Shown: positions 1-9,190 of the stretch, piece after piece
How positions within the stretch are numbered: position 1 is the first letter of the stretch
How the letters are laid out: each line of letters begins with the position of its first letter
Source: Mycobacterium sp. 1100029.7
GTDB lineage: Bacteria; Actinomycetota; Actinomycetes; Mycobacteriales; Mycobacteriaceae
Assembly (NCBI RefSeq): GCF_001665235.1
Contig: NZ_LZSC01000038.1
Span: 186,001-250,000, forward strand
Reading direction: 5' to 3'
DNA length: 64,000 bases
Program-made: the position numbers and the translations under genes
The notes under the pieces: generated by a model
What the model saw: only the letters and a program-made list of their open reading frames with translations
The model's database searches: none
Told to the model about the DNA's origin: nothing

Positions 1-189
1 TCGCAGCGGTACCGCTTCGCGCGCCGGGTCGTCTTCGTGGCCGGACAGGATCGCCGCGAAGATGCCGCCGGTTTCGACGTCGGTGGCCACCAACTCGAAC
101 AGCTCGTCGTACATCGTCGAGCCCGATGCGCCGCAGAACCGGCCCTGCGCGCGCAGGGTGTGCAGCAGATGGTCGTTGCCGGCGTTCAG
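1..189 (-). CDS. DUF2332 family protein, N-terminal part (truncated by window edge)
   Basis: An open minus-strand frame runs off the left edge of the window. Its 63 codons read as the N-terminal part of the DUF2332 family: an [12 protein letters not shown] stretch, then [17 protein letters not shown] and a [13 protein letters not shown] segment. The family has no established function. The same neighbour (Rv0690c) precedes mftR in M. tuberculosis. The start is uncertain. No ATG, GTG or TTG lies upstream in frame. The CTG at 189 overlaps the mftR stop as CTGA, and the first ATG is at 114 but would cut off conserved residues. Identification rests on remembered family sequence. Confidence 0.6.
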   Translation of the reverse strand, partial: MNAGNDHLLHTLRAQGRFCGASGSTMYDELFELVATDVETGGIFAAILSGHEDDPAREAVPLR

Positions 190-785
190 GTCGTGAGCCT
201 TTCCAGTCCGGCACCAACCACGTCGAAGGCGTTGCCGAGCGCCGTCGGCAGGGGTACGGACTCGTCACTGAGCCAGTGCTCGTAGGCCGAGAGTGCGACC
301 CCGAGCAGCGTCCACGCGACGGTCTGGGGGATCAGGTCGGTCGTCTTGCCGCCCGAGCGCCGGGCGACGAACTCAGCGATCACCTCGCGCCAGCCGGCGT
401 ACATCGTCATCGAGTATGCCTGCAGTTCGGCGGTCTGCAGGATGACCCGCATGCGCTGGCGATGCCGGACGGTCTCGGAATCGTCAAAGGTGTTGAATGC
501 CAATAGTGCTGCCCGCAGTGCCTCGCCGAGCGGGACTCGCGGGCCGACCGAGTCGAGCAACTCTCGTAGGTGCGCAAGATGGGTGTCGAACTCGCCCCAG
601 AGAATCGCGTTTTTGGATGCGTAATAGCGGAACAGTGTGCGCCGCGAGATTCCGGCAGCCTGCGCGACATCGTCGACGCTCACCTCGGCGAATCCCCTTG
701 CCGTGAACAGCTCGATGGCGACGTCGGTGATGTCGTGCGGTGTCGTCGACCGCCGCCGGCCGACCCGCGACTGCGGAAGCGTCAA
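186..785 (-). CDS. mftR: MftR, TetR-family regulator of the mycofactocin cluster
   Basis: A TetR-family repressor of 199 residues. The N-terminal helix-turn-helix covers roughly residues 15-55 ([20 protein letters not shown]) and is followed by a C-terminal ligand-binding domain. It is divergent from mftA, as in other mycobacteria, where MftR is reported to respond to long-chain acyl-CoA. The frame stays open to 875, but I chose TTG at 785: it has GGAAGGG about six bases upstream and gives a length close to the roughly 198 residues I recall for the M. tuberculosis protein. ATG at 848 is the alternative. The stop overlaps the downstream DUF2332 frame. Confidence 0.88.
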   Translation of the reverse strand: MTLPQSRVGRRRSTTPHDITDVAIELFTARGFAEVSVDDVAQAAGISRRTLFRYYASKNAILWGEFDTHLAHLRELLDSVGPRVPLGEALRAALLAFNTFDDSETVRHRQRMRVILQTAELQAYSMTMYAGWREVIAEFVARRSGGKTTDLIPQTVAWTLLGVALSAYEHWLSDESVPLPTALGNAFDVVGAGLERLTT

Positions 786-841
786 ACCTGCCCTTCCATT
801 ACGGCACTCGATGCCATATTCTGACGACGATTGTGACAAGA

Positions 842-858
842 TCGACATTCGTTGTCGA
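842..858. promoter_or_regulatory. Inverted repeat between mftR and mftA, candidate operator
   Basis: TCGACA-N5-TGTCGA is a perfect 6-bp inverted repeat. It lies between the divergent mftR and mftA genes, just upstream of the mftA ribosome-binding site (GGAGAGG, 866-872). A wider pair GACAA-N12-TTGTC (835-856) overlaps it. The position suits an MftR operator. Binding is inferred. Confidence 0.4.
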
Positions 859-880
859 GACCGTAGGAGAGGCAATTCAT

Positions 881-970
881 ATGGACCGCGAAACCGAGAC
901 CGAGACTGAGCTCGTCACCGAGACGTTGGTTGAAGAAGTGTCCATCGACGGAATGTGCGGGGTTTACTGA
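881..970 (+). CDS. mftA: MftA, mycofactocin precursor peptide
   Basis: A 29-residue ribosomal peptide precursor. An acidic, threonine-rich leader (several ETET repeats) is followed by the conserved C-terminal core IDGMCGVY. In the known pathway MftC acts on the terminal Val-Tyr pair, first decarboxylating Tyr and then cross-linking it to Val. MftE releases the modified dipeptide and later steps give the redox cofactor. The ATG at 881 has GGAGAGG eight bases upstream. The stop lies two bases before mftB. Confidence 0.95.
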   Translation: MDRETETETELVTETLVEEVSIDGMCGVY

Positions 971-972
971 CC

Positions 973-1284
973 GTGCCTGCGCCCGCGCAGGCTCGCCCGG
1001 CGCAGAGCCGGTTCGACCCTGATCGCGGTTGGCGATTGCACCCGCAGGTCGCGGTTCGACCGGAACCGTTTGGCGCACTGCTCTATCACTTCGGCACCCG
1101 CAAGCTGTCATTCCTGAAGAACCGCACCATCCTTGCGGTGGTGCGGTCGCTGGCCGACCACCCCGATGTCCGGTCGGCCTTGCGGGCCGAAGGAGTCGAC
1201 GACTCGGAGCAGGGGCCGTATTTACACGCATTGGGTGTGCTGGTCGAATCCCGCATGCTGGTGCCCCAGGAGGACCATCAATGA
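973..1284 (+). CDS. mftB: MftB, mycofactocin peptide chaperone
   Basis: A 103-residue PqqD-like RiPP recognition protein. In the family it binds the MftA leader and presents the peptide to the radical SAM enzyme MftC. The visible family features are a beta-rich N-terminal half (WRLHPQVAVRPEPFGALLYH) and a winged-helix-like C-terminal half. The start is GTG at 973, two bases after the mftA stop. The stop overlaps the mftC start as ATGA, which indicates translational coupling. Confidence 0.92.
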   Translation: MPAPAQARPAQSRFDPDRGWRLHPQVAVRPEPFGALLYHFGTRKLSFLKNRTILAVVRSLADHPDVRSALRAEGVDDSEQGPYLHALGVLVESRMLVPQEDHQ

Positions 1285-2474
1285 CTACAGCGGCTCCCGT
1301 CCCTCGGCTCATCGAGCAGTTCGAGCACGGTCTGGACGCGCCCATCTGCCTGACGTGGGAGCTCACCTACGCCTGCAACCTGGCCTGTGTGCACTGCCTG
1401 TCGTCCTCGGGCAAGCGTGATCCGCGAGAGCTGTCGACGCGTCAGTGCATGGACATCATCGATGAGCTGGAACGCATGCAGGTGTTCTACGTCAACATTG
1501 GTGGCGGGGAACCTACTGTGCGCCAGGACTTCTGGGAGCTTGTGGACTACGCGACCGAACACCACGTCGGTGTGAAGTTCTCGACAAACGGGGTCCGCAT
1601 CACGCCGGAGGTCGCCGCGCGGCTGGCGGCCAGCGACTACGTCGACGTCCAGATCTCGCTGGACGGCGCCACGGCCGAGGTCAACGACGCCGTCCGCGGT
1701 CCCGGTTCGTTCGCCATGGCGGTGCGTGCGCTGGAAAACCTCGCCGCGGCCGGATTCTCCGACGCCAAGATCTCCGTCGTGGTTACCCGACACAACGTCG
1801 ACCAGCTCGACGAATTCGCTGCGCTGGCAAGCCGTTACGGTGTCACGCTGCGGATCACCCGGCTACGCCCCTCCGGGCGGGGCGCCGACGTCTGGGAAGA
1901 GCTGCACCCCACACCGGCTCAGCAGGTCCAGCTCTACGACTGGCTGGTCGCCAAGGGGGAGCGGGTCCTCACCGGCGACTCGTTCTTCCACCTGGCCCCG
2001 TTGGGCTCATCCGGAGCGCTGGCCGGGCTGAACATGTGCGGCGCCGGCCGGGTGGTGTGCCTGATCGACCCGGTCGGCGACGTGTACGCCTGCCCGTTCG
2101 CCATCCACGACCGCTTCCTGGCCGGAAATGTGTTGACGGACAGCGGTTTTGACAATGTTTGGAAGAATGCCCCACTGTTCCGCGAGCTGCGTGAGCCGCA
2201 GTCGGCGGGCGCCTGCGGCAGTTGCGGCCACTACGACAGTTGCCGCGGCGGTTGCATGGCGGCCAAATTCTTCACCGGCCTGCCGATGGACGGGCCCGAT
2301 CCCGAATGCGTCCAGGGGCACAGTGCCTCTGCATTGGCTCGTGACCGGGAGACGCCGCGTCCACGTGCCGACCACTCGCGCGGGCAAAAGGTGCGCCAGC
2401 CGGTGCCGCTGACGTTGTCTGTTCGGCCGCCTGAGCAACCGCCGGCCCGGATGTGTAACGAAAGCCCAGTGTAG
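1281..2474 (+). CDS. mftC: MftC, radical SAM/SPASM mycofactocin maturase
   Basis: A 397-residue radical SAM enzyme. Cys32, Cys36 and Cys39 form the CxxxCxxC motif that holds the SAM-binding [4Fe-4S] cluster. A C-terminal SPASM domain has the expected cysteine series (MCGAGRVVC, then CGSCGHYDSCRGGC and a final ECVQG). In the known pathway MftC oxidatively decarboxylates the C-terminal Tyr of MftA and forms the Val-Tyr C-C bond. I chose the ATG at 1281, which overlaps mftB by ATGA and has AGGAGG just upstream. The open frame upstream of it is not coding. Confidence 0.96.
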   Translation: MTTAAPVPRLIEQFEHGLDAPICLTWELTYACNLACVHCLSSSGKRDPRELSTRQCMDIIDELERMQVFYVNIGGGEPTVRQDFWELVDYATEHHVGVKFSTNGVRITPEVAARLAASDYVDVQISLDGATAEVNDAVRGPGSFAMAVRALENLAAAGFSDAKISVVVTRHNVDQLDEFAALASRYGVTLRITRLRPSGRGADVWEELHPTPAQQVQLYDWLVAKGERVLTGDSFFHLAPLGSSGALAGLNMCGAGRVVCLIDPVGDVYACPFAIHDRFLAGNVLTDSGFDNVWKNAPLFRELREPQSAGACGSCGHYDSCRGGCMAAKFFTGLPMDGPDPECVQGHSASALARDRETPRPRADHSRGQKVRQPVPLTLSVRPPEQPPARMCNESPV

Positions 2475-2476
2475 CG

Positions 2477-3667
2477 ATGGCCGACGAATGGTTCGAAACC
2501 GTTGCCATCGCGCAGCAGCGCGCTAAGCGCCGGTTGCCGAAATCCGTCTACTCAGCCCTGGTTGCGGCCAGCGAAAAGGGAATCACGGTCTCCGACAACG
2601 TCGAAGCCTTCGGTGAGCTTGGCTTCGCACCCCATGTCGTCGGCGCACAGGAAAAGCGCGATCTGTCGACAACCGTTATGGGACAGGATATTTCCCTGCC
2701 GGTGGTGATTTCGCCAACCGGTGTGCAGGCCGTCGACCCGGAAGGCGAAGTCGCTGTCGCCCGGGCCGCCGCGGCACGGGGGACGGCGATGGGACTCTCC
2801 TCGTTCGCCAGCAAGCCGATCGAGGAAGTCATCGCGGCAAACTCCAAGCTGTTCTTCCAGGTGTACTGGCTGGGCGGACGTGACGCGATCGCTCGGCGGG
2901 TCGAGCGCGCGCGGGCGGCGGGCGCCGTCGGCTTGATCGTCACCACCGACTGGTCGTTCTCGCACGGACGCGACTGGGGCAGCCCCAAGATCCCCGAAGA
3001 GATGAACCTGCGGACCATCCTCAAGCTGTCCCCGGAGGCGGCCTTCAAACCCCGGTGGTTGCTGAAGTGGGCGAAGACCATGCGTCCGCCGGCCTTGTCG
3101 GTGCCCAATCAGGCGGCCCGCGGCGAGGCCGGGCCGCCGTTCTTCCAGGCCTACGGGGAGTGGATGGGCACGCCGCCGCCAACTTGGGAAGACATCGCCT
3201 GGCTGCGCGAGTTGTGGGGCGGGCCGTTCATGCTCAAGGGCGTGATGCGCGTCGACGACGCGAAAAGGGCTGTGGATGCCGGGGTTTCAGCGATTTCGGT
3301 GTCCAACCACGGCGGCAACAACCTGGACGGAACGCCCGCCTCGATTCGCGCCCTGCCCCCGGTGGTGGCAGCGGTCGGCGACCAGATCGAAGTGCTCCTC
3401 GACGGGGGCATTCGGCGCGGCAGCGACGTCGTCAAGGCGGTGGCACTGGGAGCACGTGCGGTGATGATCGGCCGTGCCTACCTGTGGGGGCTGGCCGCCA
3501 ACGGTCAAGCCGGCGTCGAGAACGTGCTGGACGTCCTGCGCGGCGGCATCGACTCTGCGCTCATGGGGCTGGGGCACGCCTCGGTTCACGACCTGCGCCC
3601 GGACGACATCCTGATGCCCGACGGGTTCACCCGGGCCCTCGGTGTGCCTCCCGGCGCAACCGCCTAG
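2477..3667 (+). CDS. mftD: MftD, FMN-dependent dehydrogenase of the mycofactocin pathway
   Basis: A 396-residue FMN-dependent alpha-hydroxy acid dehydrogenase-type TIM barrel, also annotated lldD1. In the mycofactocin pathway it oxidatively deaminates the AHDP intermediate to pre-mycofactocin. The catalytic histidine is in SNHGGNNLDG. The Arg that follows this His in true lactate or glycolate oxidases is replaced by Asn, consistent with an amine rather than a hydroxy acid substrate. The FMN-binding end (LLDGGIRRGSDVVKA, then GARAVMIGRAYLWGL) is intact. It starts two bases after the mftC stop. A 223-bp gap without a gene separates it from mftE. Confidence 0.94.
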   Translation: MADEWFETVAIAQQRAKRRLPKSVYSALVAASEKGITVSDNVEAFGELGFAPHVVGAQEKRDLSTTVMGQDISLPVVISPTGVQAVDPEGEVAVARAAAARGTAMGLSSFASKPIEEVIAANSKLFFQVYWLGGRDAIARRVERARAAGAVGLIVTTDWSFSHGRDWGSPKIPEEMNLRTILKLSPEAAFKPRWLLKWAKTMRPPALSVPNQAARGEAGPPFFQAYGEWMGTPPPTWEDIAWLRELWGGPFMLKGVMRVDDAKRAVDAGVSAISVSNHGGNNLDGTPASIRALPPVVAAVGDQIEVLLDGGIRRGSDVVKAVALGARAVMIGRAYLWGLAANGQAGVENVLDVLRGGIDSALMGLGHASVHDLRPDDILMPDGFTRALGVPPGATA

Positions 3668-3890
3668 CCGCCGCACCCAGAACCGGCCCGGCAAATACGG
3701 GGCAAGTTGGGTGGCTTTGCCGCAATAGCAGGTCGAATTGGTGTCCTTCAACGATTGCAAGTGAAAATCGACGTGTGCGAAAATTGTGGTGCGCGCGTGG
3801 CAACCGTGACGGACGAGCCGAATTTCGGCGCTTCGGTGAACAGCCTAGAAAAAAAATAACTTTGACCGCTCAACAATTGGTGCACGCCAG

Positions 3891-4634
3891 GTGAATTCGG
3901 CCTACCATCACCGAGTGCCCGTACTCGGCGAATTAGCAGCTGCGACGTCGAGCGAGCTATTTCCCACGTCGCCGGCGCTTTTGATCCCGTTGGGATCGAC
4001 CGAGCAACACGGTCCGCACCTGCCGTTGGACACCGACACCAGGATCGCGACGGCCGTCGCCCGGGGAGCCAGGGCAAGCCTCGAGTCCCACCTGGGGCAG
4101 GCCTGGTCGGTCGCCCCGGCCATCGCATACGGCGCGAGTGGTGAGCACCAGAGTTTCGCCGGGACGATCTCGATCGGTACCGATGCCCTGGCTCTGCTGC
4201 TGGTCGAGTACGGCAGGTCGGCCGCGTGCTGGGCCCCGCGCCTGGTCTTTGTCAACGGCCACGGCGGCAACACAGAGGCGTTGCGCCGCGCCGTGACCAC
4301 GTTGCGCGCCGAAGGCCGCGATGTCAGCTGGTGCCCCTGCGTCAGCGCCGGCGGTGACGCCCACGCCGGCCATACCGAAACATCACTGTTGCTCCATATC
4401 TCGCCGTCCGACGTGCTGACCGACCGGTGGCTGGCCGGGAACCCGGCTCCGCTGCCCGAGCTGCTGCCGGCGATGCGCAGCGGCGGCGTCGCGGCCGTCA
4501 GCCCGGTGGGCGTCCTGGGAGATCCGACCACCGCGACCGCGGCCGAGGGCAAGCGCATCTTCTCTGAGATGGTCGACGGTTGCCTGCGCCGGATCGGGCG
4601 CTGGTCGCCAGGCGCCGACGGGATGCTCACGTGA
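3891..4634 (+). CDS. mftE: MftE, creatininase-family mycofactocin peptidase
   Basis: A 247-residue metal-dependent hydrolase of the creatininase family. In the known pathway it cuts modified MftA to release the Val-Tyr-derived dipeptide (AHDP). The conserved metal-site motifs are visible: [15 protein letters not shown] near residue 37, FVNGHGGN near residue 118 and a GHTETS motif further on. I chose GTG at 3891, in keeping with homologues starting MNS-YH. The stop overlaps mftF as GTGA. Confidence 0.93.
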   Translation: MNSAYHHRVPVLGELAAATSSELFPTSPALLIPLGSTEQHGPHLPLDTDTRIATAVARGARASLESHLGQAWSVAPAIAYGASGEHQSFAGTISIGTDALALLLVEYGRSAACWAPRLVFVNGHGGNTEALRRAVTTLRAEGRDVSWCPCVSAGGDAHAGHTETSLLLHISPSDVLTDRWLAGNPAPLPELLPAMRSGGVAAVSPVGVLGDPTTATAAEGKRIFSEMVDGCLRRIGRWSPGADGMLT

Positions 4635-6043
4635 GCGCGCCTCGACTACCGGACGGTTTCGCCGTTCAGGTCGACCGACGCGTGCGGGTACTCGGCGACG
4701 GCTCGGCCCTACTCGGCGGCTCACCGACCCGGCTGCTGAAGCTGGCGCCGGCCGCCCAGGACATGCTCTCCGATGGCCGGCTCAAGGTCCGCGACGACGT
4801 CAGCGCCCAACTGGCCCGCACCCTGCTGGACGCCACCGTCGCACACCCGCGACCGGCCGGCGGTCCGTCCCATCGCGACGTCACCGTCGTAATTCCGGTG
4901 CGGGACAACGTTTCCGGGGTTCGACGGCTGCTGAACTCGCTGCGCGGGCTGCGGGTGATCGTGGTCGACGACGGTTCGTTGTCGCCGATCGATCCGGAGG
5001 ACTTCGCCGGCATTTACTGCGACATCGAGGTGCTGCGCCACCCCCGCAGCAAGGGTCCGGCGGCCGCGCGTAACACCGGACTGGCGGCATGCACCACCGA
5101 CTTCGTCGCGTTCCTCGACTCCGACGTGGCACCGCGCCGGGGCTGGCTGGAAGCCCTGCTCGGGCATTTCTGCGACCCCACCGTGGCGCTGGTGGCGCCG
5201 CGCATCGTCGGGCTGGCGCACAGCGAGAACGTGGTGGCACGGTACGAGGCGGTGCACTCGTCGCTGGACCTCGGCCAGCGTGAAGCGCCGGTGCTGCCCC
5301 ACAGCACGGTGTCTTACGTCCCGAGCGCGGCGATCATCTGCCGGCGTGCGGCACTTGCCGAGGTCGGCGGGTTCGACGAGACGATGCAGTCCGGCGAGGA
5401 CGTCGACCTGTGCTGGCGGCTGATCGAAGCCGGCGCCCGGTTGCGCTACGAGCCGATCGCGCTGGTGGCGCACGACCATCGCACCCAATTGCGGGATTGG
5501 CTTGCGCGCAAAGCATTTTACGGTGGTTCCGCGGCTCCGCTGTCGGTGCGGCACCCCGACAAGACGGCCCCGGTGGTGATCTCCGGATGGGCACTGCTGG
5601 CCTGGATCTTGATGGCGCTGGGGACCAGCCTTTCGCAACTGGCGTCGATCGTGATCGCCGTGCTGACCGGCCGGCGCATCGCCAGGGCCATGCGTGGCGC
5701 CCAGACGTCGTTCACCGACGTCCTGGTGATCGCGGCGCGCGGTCTGTGGTCGGCGGCGCTGCAGCTGGCCTCGGCCATCTGCCGGCACTACTGGCCGGTG
5801 GCGTTGGTTGCGGCCATGCTGTCGCGCCACTGCCGCCACGTGGTGGTGGTCGCGGCCGTGATGGACGGCGTGGTCGACTGGCTGCGCCGCCGGGATGCCA
5901 CCGGCGACGAGGCCGAACCGATCGGGCTGCTGACCTATCTGTTACTCAAGCGCGTCGACGATCTGGCGTACGGCTTGGGGCTGTGGTGGGGCGTGGTGCG
6001 CGAACGCAACCTGCGCGCCCTCAAACCGCAGATCCGGAGCTAG
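4631..6043 (+). CDS. mftF: MftF, mycofactocin family 2 glycosyltransferase
   Basis: A 470-residue GT2 glycosyltransferase that adds the beta-1,4-glucose chain to mycofactocin. The N-terminal 80 residues resemble a small peptide-recognition domain. The GT-A fold follows, with [18 protein letters not shown], a metal-binding FLDSDVAP motif and [10 protein letters not shown]. Hydrophobic segments after about residue 310 suggest membrane association. The start is GTG at 4631, overlapping mftE by four bases (GTGA). Confidence 0.93.
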   Translation: MSAPRLPDGFAVQVDRRVRVLGDGSALLGGSPTRLLKLAPAAQDMLSDGRLKVRDDVSAQLARTLLDATVAHPRPAGGPSHRDVTVVIPVRDNVSGVRRLLNSLRGLRVIVVDDGSLSPIDPEDFAGIYCDIEVLRHPRSKGPAAARNTGLAACTTDFVAFLDSDVAPRRGWLEALLGHFCDPTVALVAPRIVGLAHSENVVARYEAVHSSLDLGQREAPVLPHSTVSYVPSAAIICRRAALAEVGGFDETMQSGEDVDLCWRLIEAGARLRYEPIALVAHDHRTQLRDWLARKAFYGGSAAPLSVRHPDKTAPVVISGWALLAWILMALGTSLSQLASIVIAVLTGRRIARAMRGAQTSFTDVLVIAARGLWSAALQLASAICRHYWPVALVAAMLSRHCRHVVVVAAVMDGVVDWLRRRDATGDEAEPIGLLTYLLLKRVDDLAYGLGLWWGVVRERNLRALKPQIRS

Positions 6044-6057
6044 CCGCCGCCTTGACC

Positions 6058-7482
6058 GTGCACAGCGATGTGCTGATCGTCGGCGCCGGAAGTGCTGGAT
6101 CGGTTGTTGCCGAACGTCTTTCCGCTGACCCGGACCGTAGGGTGACCGTCCTCGAGGCGGGTCCGGCGCTCGCCGATCCGGCGCTGCTGGCGCAGACCAC
6201 CAATGGGCTGCAACTGCCGATCGGGGCCCGCAGCCCGCTGGTGCAGCGCTACCAGACCCGGCTCACCGATCAGCCGGTCCGCGAGGCGCCGATCGTTCGC
6301 GGTGCGACCCTCGGGGGATCCGGCGCAGTCAACGGCGGATATTTCTGTCGGGGCCTGCCGGGCGATTTCGACCGGGCCGCGATACCGGGGTGGGCGTGGG
6401 CGGATGTCGTCGACCATTTCCGCGCCATCGAGACCGACCTGGATTTCACCGGCCCCGCCCACGGCGGCAGTGGCCCGATCCGCGTTCGCCGCACCCACGA
6501 AATGACCGGCGCCACTGAGCGTTTGATCACGGCCGCGCGGAGCGCGGGATTCGCCTGGATTGCCGATCTCAACGATTGCGGCCCGCATCTCGTCCCGGGT
6601 GTGGGAGCGGTGCCGCTCAACATCGTCGACGGCGTCCGGATCGGATCGGGCGCTGGTTTTCTGCTGCCCGCGCTGCAGCGACCGAACCTGACGTTGGTGG
6701 CCCAGACCCGGGCGGTGCGGTTGCGGTTCGCCGGTACCGCTGCTGTGGGGGTCGACGCCCTCGGTCCACACGGCCCGAATACCTTGACGGCTGACCGAAT
6801 TGTACTGTGCGCCGGGGCAATTCAGACAGCACAGCTGCTGATGCTGTCCGGCGTCGGCGACGAGGCGATGTTGCGGTCGCTCGGCGTACCGGTGGTGGCA
6901 CCGCTTCCGGTGGGCATGTCCTGCAGCGATCACCCGGAGTGGGTGTTACCCACCGACTGGACGGTGGCCACCGGCCGGCCGGTGCTGGAAGTGGTGCTCA
7001 ACACCGCCGACGGGGTCGAGATCAGACCGTATACGGGCGGCTTCGTGGCGATGACCGGCGATGGCACCGCCGGCCATCCCGACTGGCCGCATATCGGGGT
7101 GGCGCTCATGCAACCGCGCTCGCGCGGGCGGGTGACGCTGGTATCGGCGGACCCACAGGTAGCGCCGCGCATCGAGCACCGTTACGACAGCGAACCGCAG
7201 GATGTCGCGACGCTGCAGCGGGGCAGTGAGCTGGCTCGTGAATTAGCAAGCACAGCAACTTATGTCGGCGATCCGGTGTGGGCGACATCGCAGCATCTGT
7301 GTGGCAGCGCCCCGATGGGGGCCGACGGCGATCACCGCGCCGTCGTCGATCCGCGCTGTCGCGTTCGCGGGATCGACAACCTGTGGGTGATCGACGGTTC
7401 GATTCTGCCGACGATCACCAGTCGGGGGCCGCACGCCACCGTTGTGATGCTGGGGCATCGCGCAGCCGAATTCGTCCGCTGA
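6058..7482 (+). CDS. mftG: MftG, GMC oxidoreductase of the mycofactocin system
   Basis: A 474-residue FAD-dependent GMC oxidoreductase. The dinucleotide-binding motif VGAGSAGSVVAERL is at the N-terminus and the GGSGAVNGGYFCRG signature near residue 85. The C-terminal half has TSQHLCGSAPMG and a final PTITSRGPHATVV, supplying the two active-site His positions. In mycobacteria MftG links reduced mycofactocin to respiration. I chose GTG at 6058; TTG at 6052 is equally in frame. It closes the mft gene run and is followed by a short tandem repeat. Confidence 0.92.
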   Translation: MHSDVLIVGAGSAGSVVAERLSADPDRRVTVLEAGPALADPALLAQTTNGLQLPIGARSPLVQRYQTRLTDQPVREAPIVRGATLGGSGAVNGGYFCRGLPGDFDRAAIPGWAWADVVDHFRAIETDLDFTGPAHGGSGPIRVRRTHEMTGATERLITAARSAGFAWIADLNDCGPHLVPGVGAVPLNIVDGVRIGSGAGFLLPALQRPNLTLVAQTRAVRLRFAGTAAVGVDALGPHGPNTLTADRIVLCAGAIQTAQLLMLSGVGDEAMLRSLGVPVVAPLPVGMSCSDHPEWVLPTDWTVATGRPVLEVVLNTADGVEIRPYTGGFVAMTGDGTAGHPDWPHIGVALMQPRSRGRVTLVSADPQVAPRIEHRYDSEPQDVATLQRGSELARELASTATYVGDPVWATSQHLCGSAPMGADGDHRAVVDPRCRVRGIDNLWVIDGSILPTITSRGPHATVVMLGHRAAEFVR

Positions 7483-7509
7483 GTCCGCTGAGTCCGCTGA
7501 GTCCGCCGA
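7474..7509 (+). repeat. Four tandem 9-bp units (GTCCGCTGA) across the mftG stop
   Basis: GTCCGCTGA occurs at 7474, 7483 and 7492, and a fourth copy with one change (GTCCGCCGA) at 7501. The first copy holds the last two codons and the stop of mftG, so each unit repeats Val-Arg-stop in frame. The array fills the gap between convergent mftG and the MFS gene. Confidence 0.9.
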
Positions 7510-7512
7510 CCG

Positions 7513-9093
7513 CTAGTCGCGGCGGGACAGCAGTCGGCGCACCGGGCGCAGTTGACGGCCGTCGCGCCCGGGTGCCCACAATCCGATCAGTACCGAGATC
7601 ACCGCGACGATGATCGCCATCACGACCGTGGACGCGTGCATGGCCGTCAGGAATGCGGTCTTGCTCAGCTCGGCGAGTTTGGCACCCTGCGGCCCCAGCT
7701 GGCCGGCCACCTCGACCGCCTTGGCCAGTGAGTCGGTGGCCGGGCCGCGCACGGCCGCCGGGAAGTTCGCCAGCGCCGGCGCAAGCTCGTGCGAATAGCG
7801 CCCGGCCAGAATCGAGCCCGCCACCGCGATACCCAGCGCTCCGCCCATCTCCCGCGACGTGTCGTTCACCGCGGAGGCGACGCCCTGCTTTTCGTCGGGG
7901 ACCGCCCCCATGATGGCCGAAGTGGTTGGTGCGGTGCAGATTCCGATGCCGGTGGCCAGGATCAGCGTCGGCCAGGCGAAGTCGAGGTACGTCGAATGCA
8001 GGTCCAGGCCGTACATGCAGGCGAAACCGACTGCCATCAGCCCGGTGCCGATGAACAGCACCAGTCGCAGCCCGAGCTTGGGCACATACCAGAACGACAG
8101 GGCCGAGAAGATGCCCAACGGAATCATGAACGGGCCGAAAGCGACTGCCGTCGTCAACGGGGAATAGCCCATGATCTGCTGGACGTACTGCATACCGATG
8201 TAGAAGAAGCCGAACGTCGCGCCGAACAGCACGACGATCGCGGCGACCCCGGTCGCGAAGTTGGGGTCGGCGAACAGCCGGACGTCGAGAAGTGGGTGCC
8301 GGCGCCGGAATTCGACGACGCCGAACAGTGCCGCGATGATTGCACCGGCGACGATGCCGCCCCAGACCAGCGGATCGTCCCAGCCCCGGTTGGGTGCCTC
8401 CAGGATGGCGGCCACCGCGATCGCGACGGCGGCGCCGATCAGGACCGCACCGAGGGCATCGACACGGGGAGCGGCGTGGTCGCGCGACGGGGACACGGTG
8501 CACGCCAGGGCGAAGATCACCAGACCGGCAACGCCCAACGCCCAGAAGATCGCGTGCCAATCCCAAAAGCGAAGCAGCAGACCGGAACCGATCAAGCCGA
8601 GGACTCCGCCGGAACCGGCGGTGCCGGCCCAGATGCCGACGGCCTTCATGCGATCGTCTTTCGGGTAGGCCACGGTCAGCAATGACAGGGTGGCTGGCAT
8701 CACGAAGGCGGCGCCGACACCGGCCACCGCACGTCCCGCGATAATCTCCATGGGACTGTGCAGGATCGCCGGAGTCGCCGAGCCCAGCGCGAACACCACC
8801 AGTCCGGTCAGCAACGCGCCGCGCCGGCCGTAGCGATCGCCGATCGCACCGGCGGGCAATAACAAGCAGGCGAGCGCGACGGTATAGCCGTCGACGATCC
8901 AGTTCAGCTGCGACTGGGTGGCCGACGTCGCCACCGCCAGATCGCCCAGGGCGGTGTTCAACGCGGTCATCGATGCGACCACCAACGCGACGCCCATGCA
9001 GGCGACCGCGAGGGTCCATGCGCGGGCTCGAGGGCTTCCGCCGATGCTTACCGCATCAGTACGCTGGTCAGGCCGGACAGAGACATCGACCAT
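7513..9093 (-). CDS. MFS transporter of the DHA2 (EmrB/QacA) drug-exporter family
   Basis: A 526-residue integral membrane protein with hydrophobic segments spread along its length, consistent with the 14-helix DHA2 family. The N-terminal half carries a typical motif A-like LPAGAIGDRYGRRGAL and a motif C-like region after it. Proton-driven export of a toxic or signalling compound is the expected role; the substrate is unknown. It is divergent from a TetR gene with two operator-like palindromes between them, a classic repressor-exporter pair. Its stop lies about 30 bases from the convergent mftG stop. Confidence 0.88.
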   Translation of the reverse strand: MVDVSVRPDQRTDAVSIGGSPRARAWTLAVACMGVALVVASMTALNTALGDLAVATSATQSQLNWIVDGYTVALACLLLPAGAIGDRYGRRGALLTGLVVFALGSATPAILHSPMEIIAGRAVAGVGAAFVMPATLSLLTVAYPKDDRMKAVGIWAGTAGSGGVLGLIGSGLLLRFWDWHAIFWALGVAGLVIFALACTVSPSRDHAAPRVDALGAVLIGAAVAIAVAAILEAPNRGWDDPLVWGGIVAGAIIAALFGVVEFRRRHPLLDVRLFADPNFATGVAAIVVLFGATFGFFYIGMQYVQQIMGYSPLTTAVAFGPFMIPLGIFSALSFWYVPKLGLRLVLFIGTGLMAVGFACMYGLDLHSTYLDFAWPTLILATGIGICTAPTTSAIMGAVPDEKQGVASAVNDTSREMGGALGIAVAGSILAGRYSHELAPALANFPAAVRGPATDSLAKAVEVAGQLGPQGAKLAELSKTAFLTAMHASTVVMAIIVAVISVLIGLWAPGRDGRQLRPVRRLLSRRD

Positions 9094-9130
9094 GGGATGC
9101 GCCTCCCTTCGGGGGCGTGCAGGAGATTTG

Positions 9131-9163
9131 AGACCGTCAGTCTCGTAGATAGACCATTAGTCT
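9131..9163. promoter_or_regulatory. Two copies of AGAC-N5-GTCT, candidate TetR operators
   Basis: AGACCGTCAGTCT (9131-9143) and AGACCATTAGTCT (9151-9163) are near-identical palindromes starting exactly 20 bp apart, about two helical turns. They lie between the divergent MFS and TetR genes. The arms of the first extend one more pair (GAGAC/GTCTC). This layout is typical for cooperative binding of a TetR dimer pair. Binding is inferred. Confidence 0.7.
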
Positions 9164-9190
9164 TATTCCTAAACAGGGAGGTGAGTCACA

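Noticed and set aside
7415..9019. 534-codon minus-strand frame overlapping the MFS gene
   Set aside because: It is an Arg-rich out-of-frame shadow of the transporter, which has the membrane segments and a good start.
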